Source: Rhizobium indicum (GTDB taxonomy: Bacteria > Pseudomonadota > Alphaproteobacteria > Rhizobiales > Rhizobiaceae). From it: a stretch of 64,000 nucleotides of DNA. Under the pieces are notes generated by a model. The model did not search any database and was not told where the DNA came from. It worked only from the letters and a program-made list of their open reading frames with translations. Location of the stretch: assembly GCF_005862305.2 (NCBI RefSeq), contig NZ_CP054023.1, positions 186,001-250,000 on the forward strand, in the 5' to 3' direction. The translations under genes and the position numbers were made by a program. Positions 34,148 to 41,950 of the stretch are shown piece after piece. Numbering within the stretch: the first letter of the stretch is position 1; each line of letters starts with the position of its first letter.

Positions 34148-35760
34148 AGCTTGGCTCCGGCGGAGGTATAGAGGACCGTAAATCCGAGGCGCGCGCCCTC
34201 CGGCAGGAATTCGCCGAGGCGCTTGGCGATATTGCCGGCGGTGCGGCGTCTGTCGTTCTGCTTCAGGAATTCTATAAGTTCGGGCATCGGGGTTTCAGAG
34301 GTGACGGCGACGAGCAGGTCCGTGCCGAAAGGTGCGACGACGGAAAGGTCGAGATCGAAGGTCTGAGACATCCCGGCATCGACCTCCTTTTCGTTGGGAT
34401 AGAGGAACTGCACGGTTCCATCGCCGGTGACGTCGAAGAGCACGAGCTTGCGGCCTGATATATCGGACACCGTGACGCCGACGCGTTCACCTTCGCGATG
34501 GACGGTGTCGGAAGGCGTCACACGCACGGTCTGCGGGTTTGTCTCCGACAGCCGCTTCAGCGCATCGAGCGCGGCCATCCGGTCGACGACGAAAGGCATG
34601 TCGCCGGCACCGACGCCGGAGGCGACGACATCGCCGCCGGCAATCGCCTCGTGTTTTTCCGGATCGAAGACGAGTTCGGCATCAGCACCTTCCGTCAGCT
34701 TGAACGGCGTGACGGCGGGGTCGATCCCCTGCAGCACCGGATCGGAGCCGAGGGCGGCAACGCTGATCGGCGCGGGCTCGGCGGGCAGCGGAGCGTTTGA
34801 TTTCTCCGCCGCCGCTTGGGCCCCCGCCCCTTCGTAATTATAGACCACCGCGCGATCGAGATCGGTTCCGGGCGGGCTTTCGGTAAAGATATTCTGCCGC
34901 TGGTTGGTGAACTGGTAGACCGCCTGGCGCACATATTCGAACAGTTCGCGTCGGCTGACGGCGCCGTCGCTATTGCGGTCCGCGGCCCCTTCGAAGGCGC
35001 GGGCGGTGGCATAGCTCAGCGCACCGCGTTTCTGCGGAATGCCGGGGATTGATATCTCGGGCGACTTGGTATTGTCGTCGACGGCGGCGAGGAAGGTCAG
35101 CCGCTTGAAATCGAAGCCGGTGGACAGCGCATCCGCCGTGGTCGAAATCGGCGCGAGATCGTCTTCCTCGATCGTATAGGACGGCGCCTGACGCCAGGTG
35201 ATCTCGGCGCCGCGTGGATCGACGTCGCGGGTCATGCCGCCGGCATGGCAGGTATCGGCGATGAAGACGACATCGGCGCCCTTGGTCTCTAGCTTGCGGA
35301 TCAGCGTCTTGAATTCGTCGCCGAAGATGCGCTCGCGCGAGCCCGGCAGCCGGGTGTCGAAGCCTGCGAGGATATAGACCTCGTCGCGGCCGCTCGGTTT
35401 CGAGCCCTTGACGCGTTCCGGCTCGCTCGATCCGTGGCCGGCGATGCCGAGCACGATCAGGTCGCCAGGCTCTGCCCGTTCCGTCACGGCCTCGATCGCA
35501 TGGAAGATCCCCTCGCGGTCGGCAGCGCCATTCTTCAAGAGCGTCATGTCCTCGACGCCGACCGAGCGCAGCGAAAGCGAAAGGTCGTCGGCGTCGGCGA
35601 CGGCGCCGTGCAGCGGCGGAACGTTGCGGTAGAGGTCGATGCCGATCAGCACGGCCCTGACCGCACCACGCTCGGGCGCCTCGATCACCTTTGCCAGGCT
35701 GTCGGTGGCCGCCATGGTGAGGAGGGCAAGTGCTGCGGCCATGGAAACGAATGCGGTCAT
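34144..35760 (-). CDS. Secreted caspase-family protease with EF-hand loop and DUF4384
   Basis: A 538-residue protein with signal peptide (1-23). The caspase/metacaspase fold starts AVLIGIDLYRNVPPL; the catalytic pair is intact, with His109 in GIAGHGSS and Cys171 in DTCHAGG. Residues 261-272 form a perfect EF-hand loop pattern (DRNSDGAVSRRE), which suggests calcium binding near the end of the protease domain. A low-complexity linker leads to a C-terminal DUF4384 region (KLVLFDVTGDGTVQFLYP). Stop and next start overlap by four bases, so it is cotranslated with the trypsin-caspase. Acts in the periplasm or outside; substrates unknown. Confidence 0.9.
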   Translation of the reverse strand: MTAFVSMAAALALLTMAATDSLAKVIEAPERGAVRAVLIGIDLYRNVPPLHGAVADADDLSLSLRSVGVEDMTLLKNGAADREGIFHAIEAVTERAEPGDLIVLGIAGHGSSEPERVKGSKPSGRDEVYILAGFDTRLPGSRERIFGDEFKTLIRKLETKGADVVFIADTCHAGGMTRDVDPRGAEITWRQAPSYTIEEDDLAPISTTADALSTGFDFKRLTFLAAVDDNTKSPEISIPGIPQKRGALSYATARAFEGAADRNSDGAVSRRELFEYVRQAVYQFTNQRQNIFTESPPGTDLDRAVVYNYEGAGAQAAAEKSNAPLPAEPAPISVAALGSDPVLQGIDPAVTPFKLTEGADAELVFDPEKHEAIAGGDVVASGVGAGDMPFVVDRMAALDALKRLSETNPQTVRVTPSDTVHREGERVGVTVSDISGRKLVLFDVTGDGTVQFLYPNEKEVDAGMSQTFDLDLSVVAPFGTDLLVAVTSETPMPELIEFLKQNDRRRTAGNIAKRLGEFLPEGARLGFTVLYTSAGAKL

Positions 35761-35782
35761 GGCCAGATCCTCCTCGCCCGGC

Positions 35783-37732
35783 CTATTCGCGGCGCCATTC
35801 GACGCGGCGGTTCAGCGCATCGACATCGTCTTCGGTGAGGTTTGCGGTTGCCGTGACGTCCACCGGCTCGGATGCTCCGCGGCCTTCGGCGTCAATTGTC
35901 GCGTCGAGTCCGTGGCTCTTCAGGAAGTCGGCGACGGCCTGAGCGCGGCGTTCGGACAGCTTCTGATTATAGTCGTCGCCGCCGCGCCGGTCGGTGTGAC
36001 CAACCAGGATGATGCGGCCGGGCTTCTGCTCCTTCAGCGCCTCCAGCAGCTCCTCAGCGGCTTCGGTGCCGATCGAGGTGAAGCTCGACTTGTTGAAATC
36101 GAAGGTGATCGGAACCGGAATGGAGACCGGCACGATGCCACGCACATTCTCGGAATAGATGCCGCCGAGCACGCCGCTGCGATGATCCTTCTCGGCCGGC
36201 ACGAAGCGGCCTTCAGGATTGTCGCTCGTCGGGTTGGCGGCAAGGATGCGGGCCTGGGCGGCGCGCTGGATGAGATCGGAGATCGTCTCGGCAGGCGGCG
36301 CCTTCGGCGTGCGGGTCTCGTTCTTGATGATCTCGATCGCCTGCTGGTAATCGGCGGCGGCATCGGCGAAGCGGCGTGCGGAGAAATAGATCTCGCCGAG
36401 CGTGGCGGATGCCTGCCAGAGCACCTGCGGGCTGTCGGCAGCAACGAGCAGCGGCTCGTAATCGGCGACCGGTTGGTTGGCGGCCATCATCTCCTGGGCA
36501 GCGGAAAGCCTGAGGGCCGCGACGCGGCGCTGGGCGTTCACCTGGAACTGGCCGCAATCGGCGCTGACGGCGATCGCATCGGCCTCAGCCGCTGCAGTAC
36601 CGATATCCTTGGCGGCAACGGCGGTATTCAGCTTGTCGAGAAGGGCGGTGCAAACAGGCGTATCGGCGTTTGCTACCTCGATCTCCTCGCCGGCTTGATC
36701 AGGTTCGGCGGAACGGCCGAGGTTTAGCTGCGGCATCTTGATGCTGAAACCGCCGGGAAGCTTGAATTGCGGCATCTTGATCTGCGGCATCGGCAGTTTC
36801 GGCATCTTCGTCTGCGAAGACTGGCTCGGCTGCTTGTACTGGGTGGGCTGCTTATATTGGGTCGGCCGGGTGGATGAGGTGGTGTCGGCCGGACCAATCA
36901 GTTCCAGTTCGTCGGCGGCCAGCTCCTGGCCGGGCGCCAGATTGGTGACGATCTTGTATTTCTTCGGCGGCGGCTGTGTGGCCTGCTCGACAGGCTTCGG
37001 CGCGACCTTTTTCGGGGCTGCCGGCTTCGGCTTTTCCACGACCGTTTCCGGCTTCTTGGCGACTTCCTTTTTCGTTACCGGCTTCGGCTTCGGAGCGGCC
37101 GCAGGTTTCGGCGCAACCGGCGGCTTTGCAGCCTGCTCGACCGGTTTCGCTGCGGGGGCGGCTGCGACGGGCGGGATGGCAGCCGGACTATCGACCGTCG
37201 TCAGCATCAGCGTCTTGCTGCTGATCTTGGTGCCGAGGCTGCGGGCTTCTTCAAGGCTGCGGGAAACGGCATCCATGCCGCCGTCGATCGAGCGGAACAT
37301 GCCAGCGCCGCTACCGCCGAGATCGGCGAAGATGTTGAGCGGCTTGGAGGAATAGAAGACTTTGATCTGCTCCTGGCCGACCGGGCCAGAAACCTGCAGC
37401 TTGGCGCCGCTTGCCGGATCCGGCACCTGCACGCGCTTGCCGGCGCCGACAAGGGCGTCGGTCTGGTACTTGTTCGGGAAAAGCTTCACGACCGCGCCGT
37501 TCGGCGAGACGTTCAGCACCGTGACATAGGCATTCTCGGTCGACTGGATGAAGAGGCCGACAACTTCGCCGATGGCGTATTTGGCTTCAGCGCGATCGAA
37601 GGTGATGGTGACAGGCCCGGTCTGCGCCGGCGCTTCGGTCAATGTGCGTTCGTTCTGCGCCTCGACGGCGGGAACCACCGAAAAGAACGAAAGAAAGGTG
37701 GCTGCAGCCAGGATGGCTTTGCGGTTCGGCAT
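35783..37732 (-). CDS. DUF4384-OmpA envelope protein
   Basis: A 649-residue protein. Signal peptide to about residue 25; DUF4384-like domain at about 45-135 (YVTVLNVSPNGAVVKLFP); a Lys/Pro/Ala-rich linker (about 190-270); short repeats of TQYKQP and of KMPQ/KLPMPQ (about 300-345); a helical TPR-like part; and a C-terminal OmpA domain (about 535-649) with ITFDFNKSSF, GHTDRRG and LSERRAQAV. The OmpA Asp and Arg residues that hold peptidoglycan are present. It starts the left-reading operon of caspase, trypsin, serpin and pseudokinase, and probably anchors the system to the cell wall. Confidence 0.88.
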   Translation of the reverse strand: MPNRKAILAAATFLSFFSVVPAVEAQNERTLTEAPAQTGPVTITFDRAEAKYAIGEVVGLFIQSTENAYVTVLNVSPNGAVVKLFPNKYQTDALVGAGKRVQVPDPASGAKLQVSGPVGQEQIKVFYSSKPLNIFADLGGSGAGMFRSIDGGMDAVSRSLEEARSLGTKISSKTLMLTTVDSPAAIPPVAAAPAAKPVEQAAKPPVAPKPAAAPKPKPVTKKEVAKKPETVVEKPKPAAPKKVAPKPVEQATQPPPKKYKIVTNLAPGQELAADELELIGPADTTSSTRPTQYKQPTQYKQPSQSSQTKMPKLPMPQIKMPQFKLPGGFSIKMPQLNLGRSAEPDQAGEEIEVANADTPVCTALLDKLNTAVAAKDIGTAAAEADAIAVSADCGQFQVNAQRRVAALRLSAAQEMMAANQPVADYEPLLVAADSPQVLWQASATLGEIYFSARRFADAAADYQQAIEIIKNETRTPKAPPAETISDLIQRAAQARILAANPTSDNPEGRFVPAEKDHRSGVLGGIYSENVRGIVPVSIPVPITFDFNKSSFTSIGTEAAEELLEALKEQKPGRIILVGHTDRRGGDDYNQKLSERRAQAVADFLKSHGLDATIDAEGRGASEPVDVTATANLTEDDVDALNRRVEWRRE

Positions 37733-37942
37733 TGAAAAACCTCCTCTTCGAACATCTCACACTGTGTTGAAGATGAGAATAGCACTGACTGGCGAAATTG
37801 GGATGGTTTCGCCTGTCTTGCTTGAGGGAGGGTTACAAATTATTTGGAGCCTGGAAGAATCCGCCAAGGCAAAGACGTGAGCAAGACTCACGCTCTGGAA
37901 TAACCGGGGCCTGTTATAGTCCGTTCAACTGCGAGGAGGCGG

Positions 37943-38320
37943 TTAGTTCTTGGGTTTCTGCCCGGCTGATTTCAGAATCGAGATCAGGTCGCTCATTCCC
38001 TCGGGCGAGGAATTGTAGAGCCAGAGAATATCCGGATTGTCGACCGTGAATTCCTTGCCGGGGCCTGAGCCCATGTCGCGGCCGGGCGAGGTCGCATCGG
38101 GCAGCTTCGCCTCGCCGGGCGTCAACCCCTTGGCGCGTTCGTGTTCGGCGATGATCGCAGTCGCCGCAGCAAAGGCCTTCTCGTCATGTTGGCGCAGCGC
38201 TGCCAGCGAGGGGTTTCGCGCCGCAAGCGCGTCCTCAGTCGGGCCGGAATAGGCAAGCCGCGGGGTCTGCAGCGCTAGCAGCAGGCCGATCGACAAGGTT
38301 ATGAGCCAGGATTTCGTCAT
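37943..38320 (-). CDS. Small secreted hypothetical protein
   Basis: A 125-residue protein with a clear signal peptide (SWLITLSIGLLLALQ, cleavage near YSG at about residue 25). The mature part is polar, with the phrase DNPDILWLYNSSPEGMSDL near the end. The ATG at 38320 is preferred to an upstream in-frame start that lacks a hydrophobic leader. No family recognised. It lies 210 bases upstream of the DUF4384-OmpA gene on the same strand and may be the first gene of that operon. Confidence 0.6.
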   Translation of the reverse strand: MTKSWLITLSIGLLLALQTPRLAYSGPTEDALAARNPSLAALRQHDEKAFAAATAIIAEHERAKGLTPGEAKLPDATSPGRDMGSGPGKEFTVDNPDILWLYNSSPEGMSDLISILKSAGQKPKN

Positions 38321-38358
38321 CGTCGTCAAATCCGTCTTATTGGCGCCACTGCGCGACA

Positions 38359-38462
38359 AAAGCACGTCGCATTAAACTTGATTCATGCGACGTGCTTTCG
38401 CTCTTTGTTTTTATGCATGTCGTTGCCCCGGAACCGCTGCACCCTTCCGGGCGACATGCATA
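38359..38462. repeat. Rhizobial mosaic palindromic repeat, copy 1
   Basis: Begins with a perfect 14-base inverted repeat (AAAGCACGTCGCAT at 38359-38372 and ATGCGACGTGCTTT at 38385-38398). A second palindrome follows, TGCATGTCG (38414-38422) with CGACATGCA (38452-38460). The segment from GCTTTCGCTCTTTGTTT through TTGCCCC is shared with copy 2 at 38551. Both lie in the gap between two left-reading genes. Confidence 0.8.
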
Positions 38463-38550
38463 AGCGCCCCGAGAATAGGGAGAGGCCGGAAGGAAGGCAA
38501 CGGCGCTCGGTGCCAATCGATTGGGAGGGTTGAAATCGGCTGGCAGCGGC

Positions 38551-38612
38551 GCTTTCGCTCTTTGTTTCATGCATGTCGTTGCCCCCTGCCACACAGTTCC
38601 GGGCGACATGTA
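38551..38612. repeat. Rhizobial mosaic palindromic repeat, copy 2
   Basis: Direct repeat of the second half of copy 1: GCTTTCGCTCTTTGTTT at 38551-38567, palindrome TGCATGTCG (38570-38578) with CGACATG (38604-38610). It ends right at the stop codon of the 38613 gene, so it will form the 3' hairpin of that transcript. The structure recalls the repeat at 17257-17354. Confidence 0.75.
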
Positions 38613-39209
38613 TCAGAGGATCTTCAATTGCTGCAGGCTAAGGCGCAGATCGCGCAGCATCTCGCCGAAGATCTCCTCGATCATTCCGGTCGACCAGACG
38701 ACCATGGTGCCGTAGGGCGAGCGCTTGCGCTGCATGAAGCCTGCCGTCTCGAAATCGATCAGCGTCTTGCGGCAAGTCTCGCTCGACATTACCGCGACAA
38801 GGAAACGGGCGAGATTGGACTGGTCGATAGCGCCTGATTTATCAGCCCAGTTCTGGATCAGCCGCGGCTTGGTGTCGGCGGTGAACATCGAGGCGAGCGC
38901 ACGATCCTGCGAGAGCCCCAGGCGCTGCAGCTTGGCCGAATCGCGGGTGAGCGAAACGACGTAATCATTGTGCAGATCGGCGAAGCGTTCGATATCCTCG
39001 GCGGTGCTGATGCCGAAGACCTTCATCGAATAGAGGAACTCGGCCATCAGATAGGTCGGCTCCGAACGCAGCTGCGCCAGATGCTTGTCGTCCTTGCTGG
39101 CTGAGGCGGCGCAGACGCGGTCTGAGAAACCTATTCTCGCCGCGCGAACCTGCTCCAGCAAGCTTATGTCGAGCGCCAGTTCGTCACCGTTCCATTCCAG
39201 CATAAGCAT
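38613..39209 (-). CDS. Hypothetical protein, possible winged helix
   Basis: A 198-residue soluble protein, mostly helical by composition. The C-terminal third (ARFLVAVMSSETCRKTLIDF, then ETAGFMQRKRSPYG) has the look of a winged helix with recognition helix and wing, so a regulatory role is possible. No family could be named. It is divergent from the NlpC/P60-like gene across 145 bases and may regulate the cluster. Two Met codons open the frame (39209 and 39203) and either could be the start. Confidence 0.55.
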   Translation of the reverse strand: MLMLEWNGDELALDISLLEQVRAARIGFSDRVCAASASKDDKHLAQLRSEPTYLMAEFLYSMKVFGISTAEDIERFADLHNDYVVSLTRDSAKLQRLGLSQDRALASMFTADTKPRLIQNWADKSGAIDQSNLARFLVAVMSSETCRKTLIDFETAGFMQRKRSPYGTMVVWSTGMIEEIFGEMLRDLRLSLQQLKIL

Positions 39210-39354
39210 TTCCTGCCGATAAATCTTCGAGACGATGATCTTGTACTATCGCCGGCGCAGATCTCCAAATCGTTTGGAAAGCAACGGCTTGCTGAGAAGT
39301 CATATCTAGCCTACCATTTTTGAAAGACGTGACGGTCTTTTGGGGGTCGAGGCA

Positions 39355-40965
39355 ATGCGTAGTTTTGGGTCGCATATCTTGTTTGCCGCGGCACTTGCGG
39401 TCGCCTCGCCGGTTTTCGCCAAAGATACGACGATCATCGAGCTTCGCGGCGGCGACGGCGCGCGCTCGGTCGGCATCATCTCTTCCAACGAGGAAGCGGA
39501 GGCATCCGGGCCGGCGGCGATCACCGTTGGCGACGACGGCACCATCTACATCCTCGACCAGAACAACGGCCGCGTGCTCGCGGTCGACGCCGAACGCTCG
39601 CAGGCCGATCCCGAAATCCTGCCGCTGCCGGAAAATGCCACGCCGGAGGACCTCGCCGTCGTTCACAACGAACTCTACCTCTGGTCCGACGGCGTCGTGC
39701 CGCTCGAGCGCTCCACCGATGCCGACGGCCGATCGCAGACGCTGCGCGCCGTCGACGGCGGCGGTGATGCCGACGACTACACCCGCTCGGTCTTCGCCTC
39801 CATGGGCTCGGTCTCGCCGGGGCCGCTGAACAGCATCATCGACGAGATCGGTCGCAGCACCAGCCGGCCCGAGGCCCGCCCGCCGATCATTCAATACGTG
39901 CCGAGCCGCGGGCTCGGCGATATCGTTGCCGAGGTCTCGGCTGCCGCAAACGACAAGGCGGAGATCCTGCTGCGACGCAGCAGCTCGGAGGAGAATTTCC
40001 TTTCGCTGCAGCTCGCCTCGGAAGGGCGGATCGGCACCGTCGAACTTCTCGACATCGACACGACAGGGAGGCCCTATGCGCTGGTCGAGCTTGTGCCCGC
40101 CGACCGGCCCGAGCGCACCGGCATGCTGGTGGTGCGCTTCACGCCGAACGGGGCGATGGACCGGGTTTACGACCTGCCGATCGAACCGGGCACGGTATTC
40201 TCCAGGCGCTTCGTGGCGATCGGTCCGCGCGGCGACGTACTTTATCTGCGCTCGCAGGAAAGTCGGGCGCAGGTGCTGCGGCTCGACGGCCGGGAGCCCG
40301 GTCGCAAGCTTGCCGTCGCCCGCCCGGCCAAGCAGCCGGCGGCCGGCAAGCCCGGCAAGACGCCGAAGGTGGCGATCGTGCCGAAATCGCGCAGCGACGT
40401 CATCGAGCGGGCAATCGGCTTCGAGACGATGAACTGGCTGGTGACACCAACCGCCTATGGCAGGGATCCCGGCCCGGGCTGCGTCAACATGAACCGGCTG
40501 CGCCGCCCGATCTACCTGATCGGCAAGCGCGGCCAGACGGTCAAGGGTGTTCCCTACTGCTGGGGCTGCAAGACGCCGCTCGAGAATTTCGTCGGCGGCG
40601 TGGAAAAGGGCCAGACCGCCGGCAACGTCTGCACCAAGAGCGCGCCGCAATCCAACATTCTCGGCGTCGACTGCTCCGGTTTCGTCAGCGACGCCTGGGG
40701 CCTGAAGATGCACGTTTCGACGCGCGCCATCCCCGGGATCACCAAGCGCCTCTCAGACCCCTGGTCGATGCGGCCGGGCGACGCGCTGAACAAGCCGGGC
40801 TCGCATGTGCTGTTGTTCATGCGCTTCACGGCCGATAAGAAGGTGGAGGTGATGGAGGCCTCGCCGAATGCCTGCAAGGGCCGCGTCTGCCGCAATACCT
40901 ATTCGCTCGGCAGCCTGTTGATGCGCGGCTACCAGCCGGTGCGCTTCAAGGGGCTCGACGGCTGA
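39355..40965 (+). CDS. Secreted NlpC/P60-like peptidase with N-terminal propeller-like region
   Basis: A 536-residue protein with signal peptide (HILFAAALAVASPVFA). The first 330 residues look like repeated beta strands of an NHL/WD-type propeller (GDDGTIYILDQNNGRVLAVD is a typical blade). The C-terminal 200 residues are NlpC/P60-like: Cys440 in VDCSGFVSDAW and His484 in GSHVLLFM fit the catalytic pair, and several additional Cys surround them. NlpC/P60 enzymes cut peptidoglycan peptides. The ATG at 39355 has GAGG upstream; a TTG at 39340 is less likely. It is the only right-reading gene of the protease cluster. Confidence 0.78.
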   Translation: MRSFGSHILFAAALAVASPVFAKDTTIIELRGGDGARSVGIISSNEEAEASGPAAITVGDDGTIYILDQNNGRVLAVDAERSQADPEILPLPENATPEDLAVVHNELYLWSDGVVPLERSTDADGRSQTLRAVDGGGDADDYTRSVFASMGSVSPGPLNSIIDEIGRSTSRPEARPPIIQYVPSRGLGDIVAEVSAAANDKAEILLRRSSSEENFLSLQLASEGRIGTVELLDIDTTGRPYALVELVPADRPERTGMLVVRFTPNGAMDRVYDLPIEPGTVFSRRFVAIGPRGDVLYLRSQESRAQVLRLDGREPGRKLAVARPAKQPAAGKPGKTPKVAIVPKSRSDVIERAIGFETMNWLVTPTAYGRDPGPGCVNMNRLRRPIYLIGKRGQTVKGVPYCWGCKTPLENFVGGVEKGQTAGNVCTKSAPQSNILGVDCSGFVSDAWGLKMHVSTRAIPGITKRLSDPWSMRPGDALNKPGSHVLLFMRFTADKKVEVMEASPNACKGRVCRNTYSLGSLLMRGYQPVRFKGLDG

Positions 40966-41260
40966 ACGGTCGGAAGCTCACGCCGCCGGTCTTGATGTCA
41001 GCCGCCGCTTCGCCATCGCCAGAAGCCCATTGATGGCGACGCTTGCAGTAATCCTGATAGGCCGGATGCTTGATGAAGTGGCTTGACGTGTCGCATGTGT
41101 GGGGTTGAAAAATCTCGGCCCGAGAGCGTTATCCGCCCGGACATAGACGAGGCTACAGATATAGAGCGCTCAAACAGCGTCATGTTGCCGCTGGCCCTAC
41201 GTGAGAACTAAAAGAGTTCCTGCGAAAGGAATCTTATGGGCCAGTCGACCGTCTTCTCGA
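40966..41260. other. Gap with possible degraded coding sequence
   Basis: 295 bases without an intact gene. On the minus strand a frame from about 41100 to 40974 reads CDTSSHFIKHPAYQDYCKRR and continues with polar residues into the antisense of the peptidase gene. This looks protein-like but has no start, so it may be the tail of a decayed gene. The rest shows nothing. Confidence 0.25.
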
Positions 41261-41926
41261 TCATACTGCTGACAAAACGAAACCTTCCGAAGATGCGAGT
41301 TGTGTCCGTGAGCGGCGGCTTGCAGCGTTAACAGAGAGTGCCACGGCTACTGCGCCAGCTCCTGACGTAGCCAGCGAAAAACCTTCTTCTACAGAAACCA
41401 TATCGATGTCGAGATCCGCATAATTCACCATGTAATACCCGGACGCAGTCCGTATGACCGCATCAGGCCGGATCAAAAGCAGGTCCTGAGCCATAGTCCC
41501 GATAAAAAGCGGGCCGCCCCAGACATAGCGGAATGCGTAGACTGGGATTCCGGAGGGCGAGGCGCCGATGCGACGAATTTGCGTCTTCAAGCGGCGATCC
41601 GAACTGTCCCATCCCCCACCGGGGCCGCCGCTGTCGGAGCTGCCAGAGTCAGAGCCGCCGCCCATGCCGCCGCCAGAGCTGGAGCCGGAGCTGGAATTCC
41701 CACCGGCACCGTTGTCGGAGCGGGCAAAAGCCGGTTCATTGCTCTTGGTGGCCACTCGTCGGACGGTGGGCGTGGTCTTCCTCGCAGGCGTGGCACTCCT
41801 GGCCGGTTCTTCGCTGGCGAACAGTGTTCTTGCGCCCGGGTCGAAGATGCAACTCTGCAGGATGGCGCCGGAGCCGGCGATGAATGTCGAGCACATGAGT
41901 ACGCGGATGATGAGTTTGCTGGTCAT
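41261..41926 (-). CDS. S74-type intramolecular chaperone protein, secreted
   Basis: A 221-residue protein. The N-terminal hydrophobic segment is followed by Cys26, possibly a lipoprotein site, though the preceding LQS is a weak lipobox. A Gly/Ser-rich linker (about 72-107) leads to a peptidase S74 (endosialidase chaperone-like) domain: Ser109-Asp-Arg-Arg-Leu-Lys114 is the self-cleavage signature, then IPVYAFRYVW, GTMAQDLL and YYMVNYADLD. In phages this domain trimerises tail spikes and cuts itself off. Here it is almost the whole protein, with no fibre attached. It lies between the NlpC-like and caspase-Sel1 genes. Confidence 0.8.
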   Translation of the reverse strand: MTSKLIIRVLMCSTFIAGSGAILQSCIFDPGARTLFASEEPARSATPARKTTPTVRRVATKSNEPAFARSDNGAGGNSSSGSSSGGGMGGGSDSGSSDSGGPGGGWDSSDRRLKTQIRRIGASPSGIPVYAFRYVWGGPLFIGTMAQDLLLIRPDAVIRTASGYYMVNYADLDIDMVSVEEGFSLATSGAGAVAVALSVNAASRRSRTQLASSEGFVLSAV

Positions 41927-41950
41927 GTAGGGCGCTCCCGGATCGCCGTT

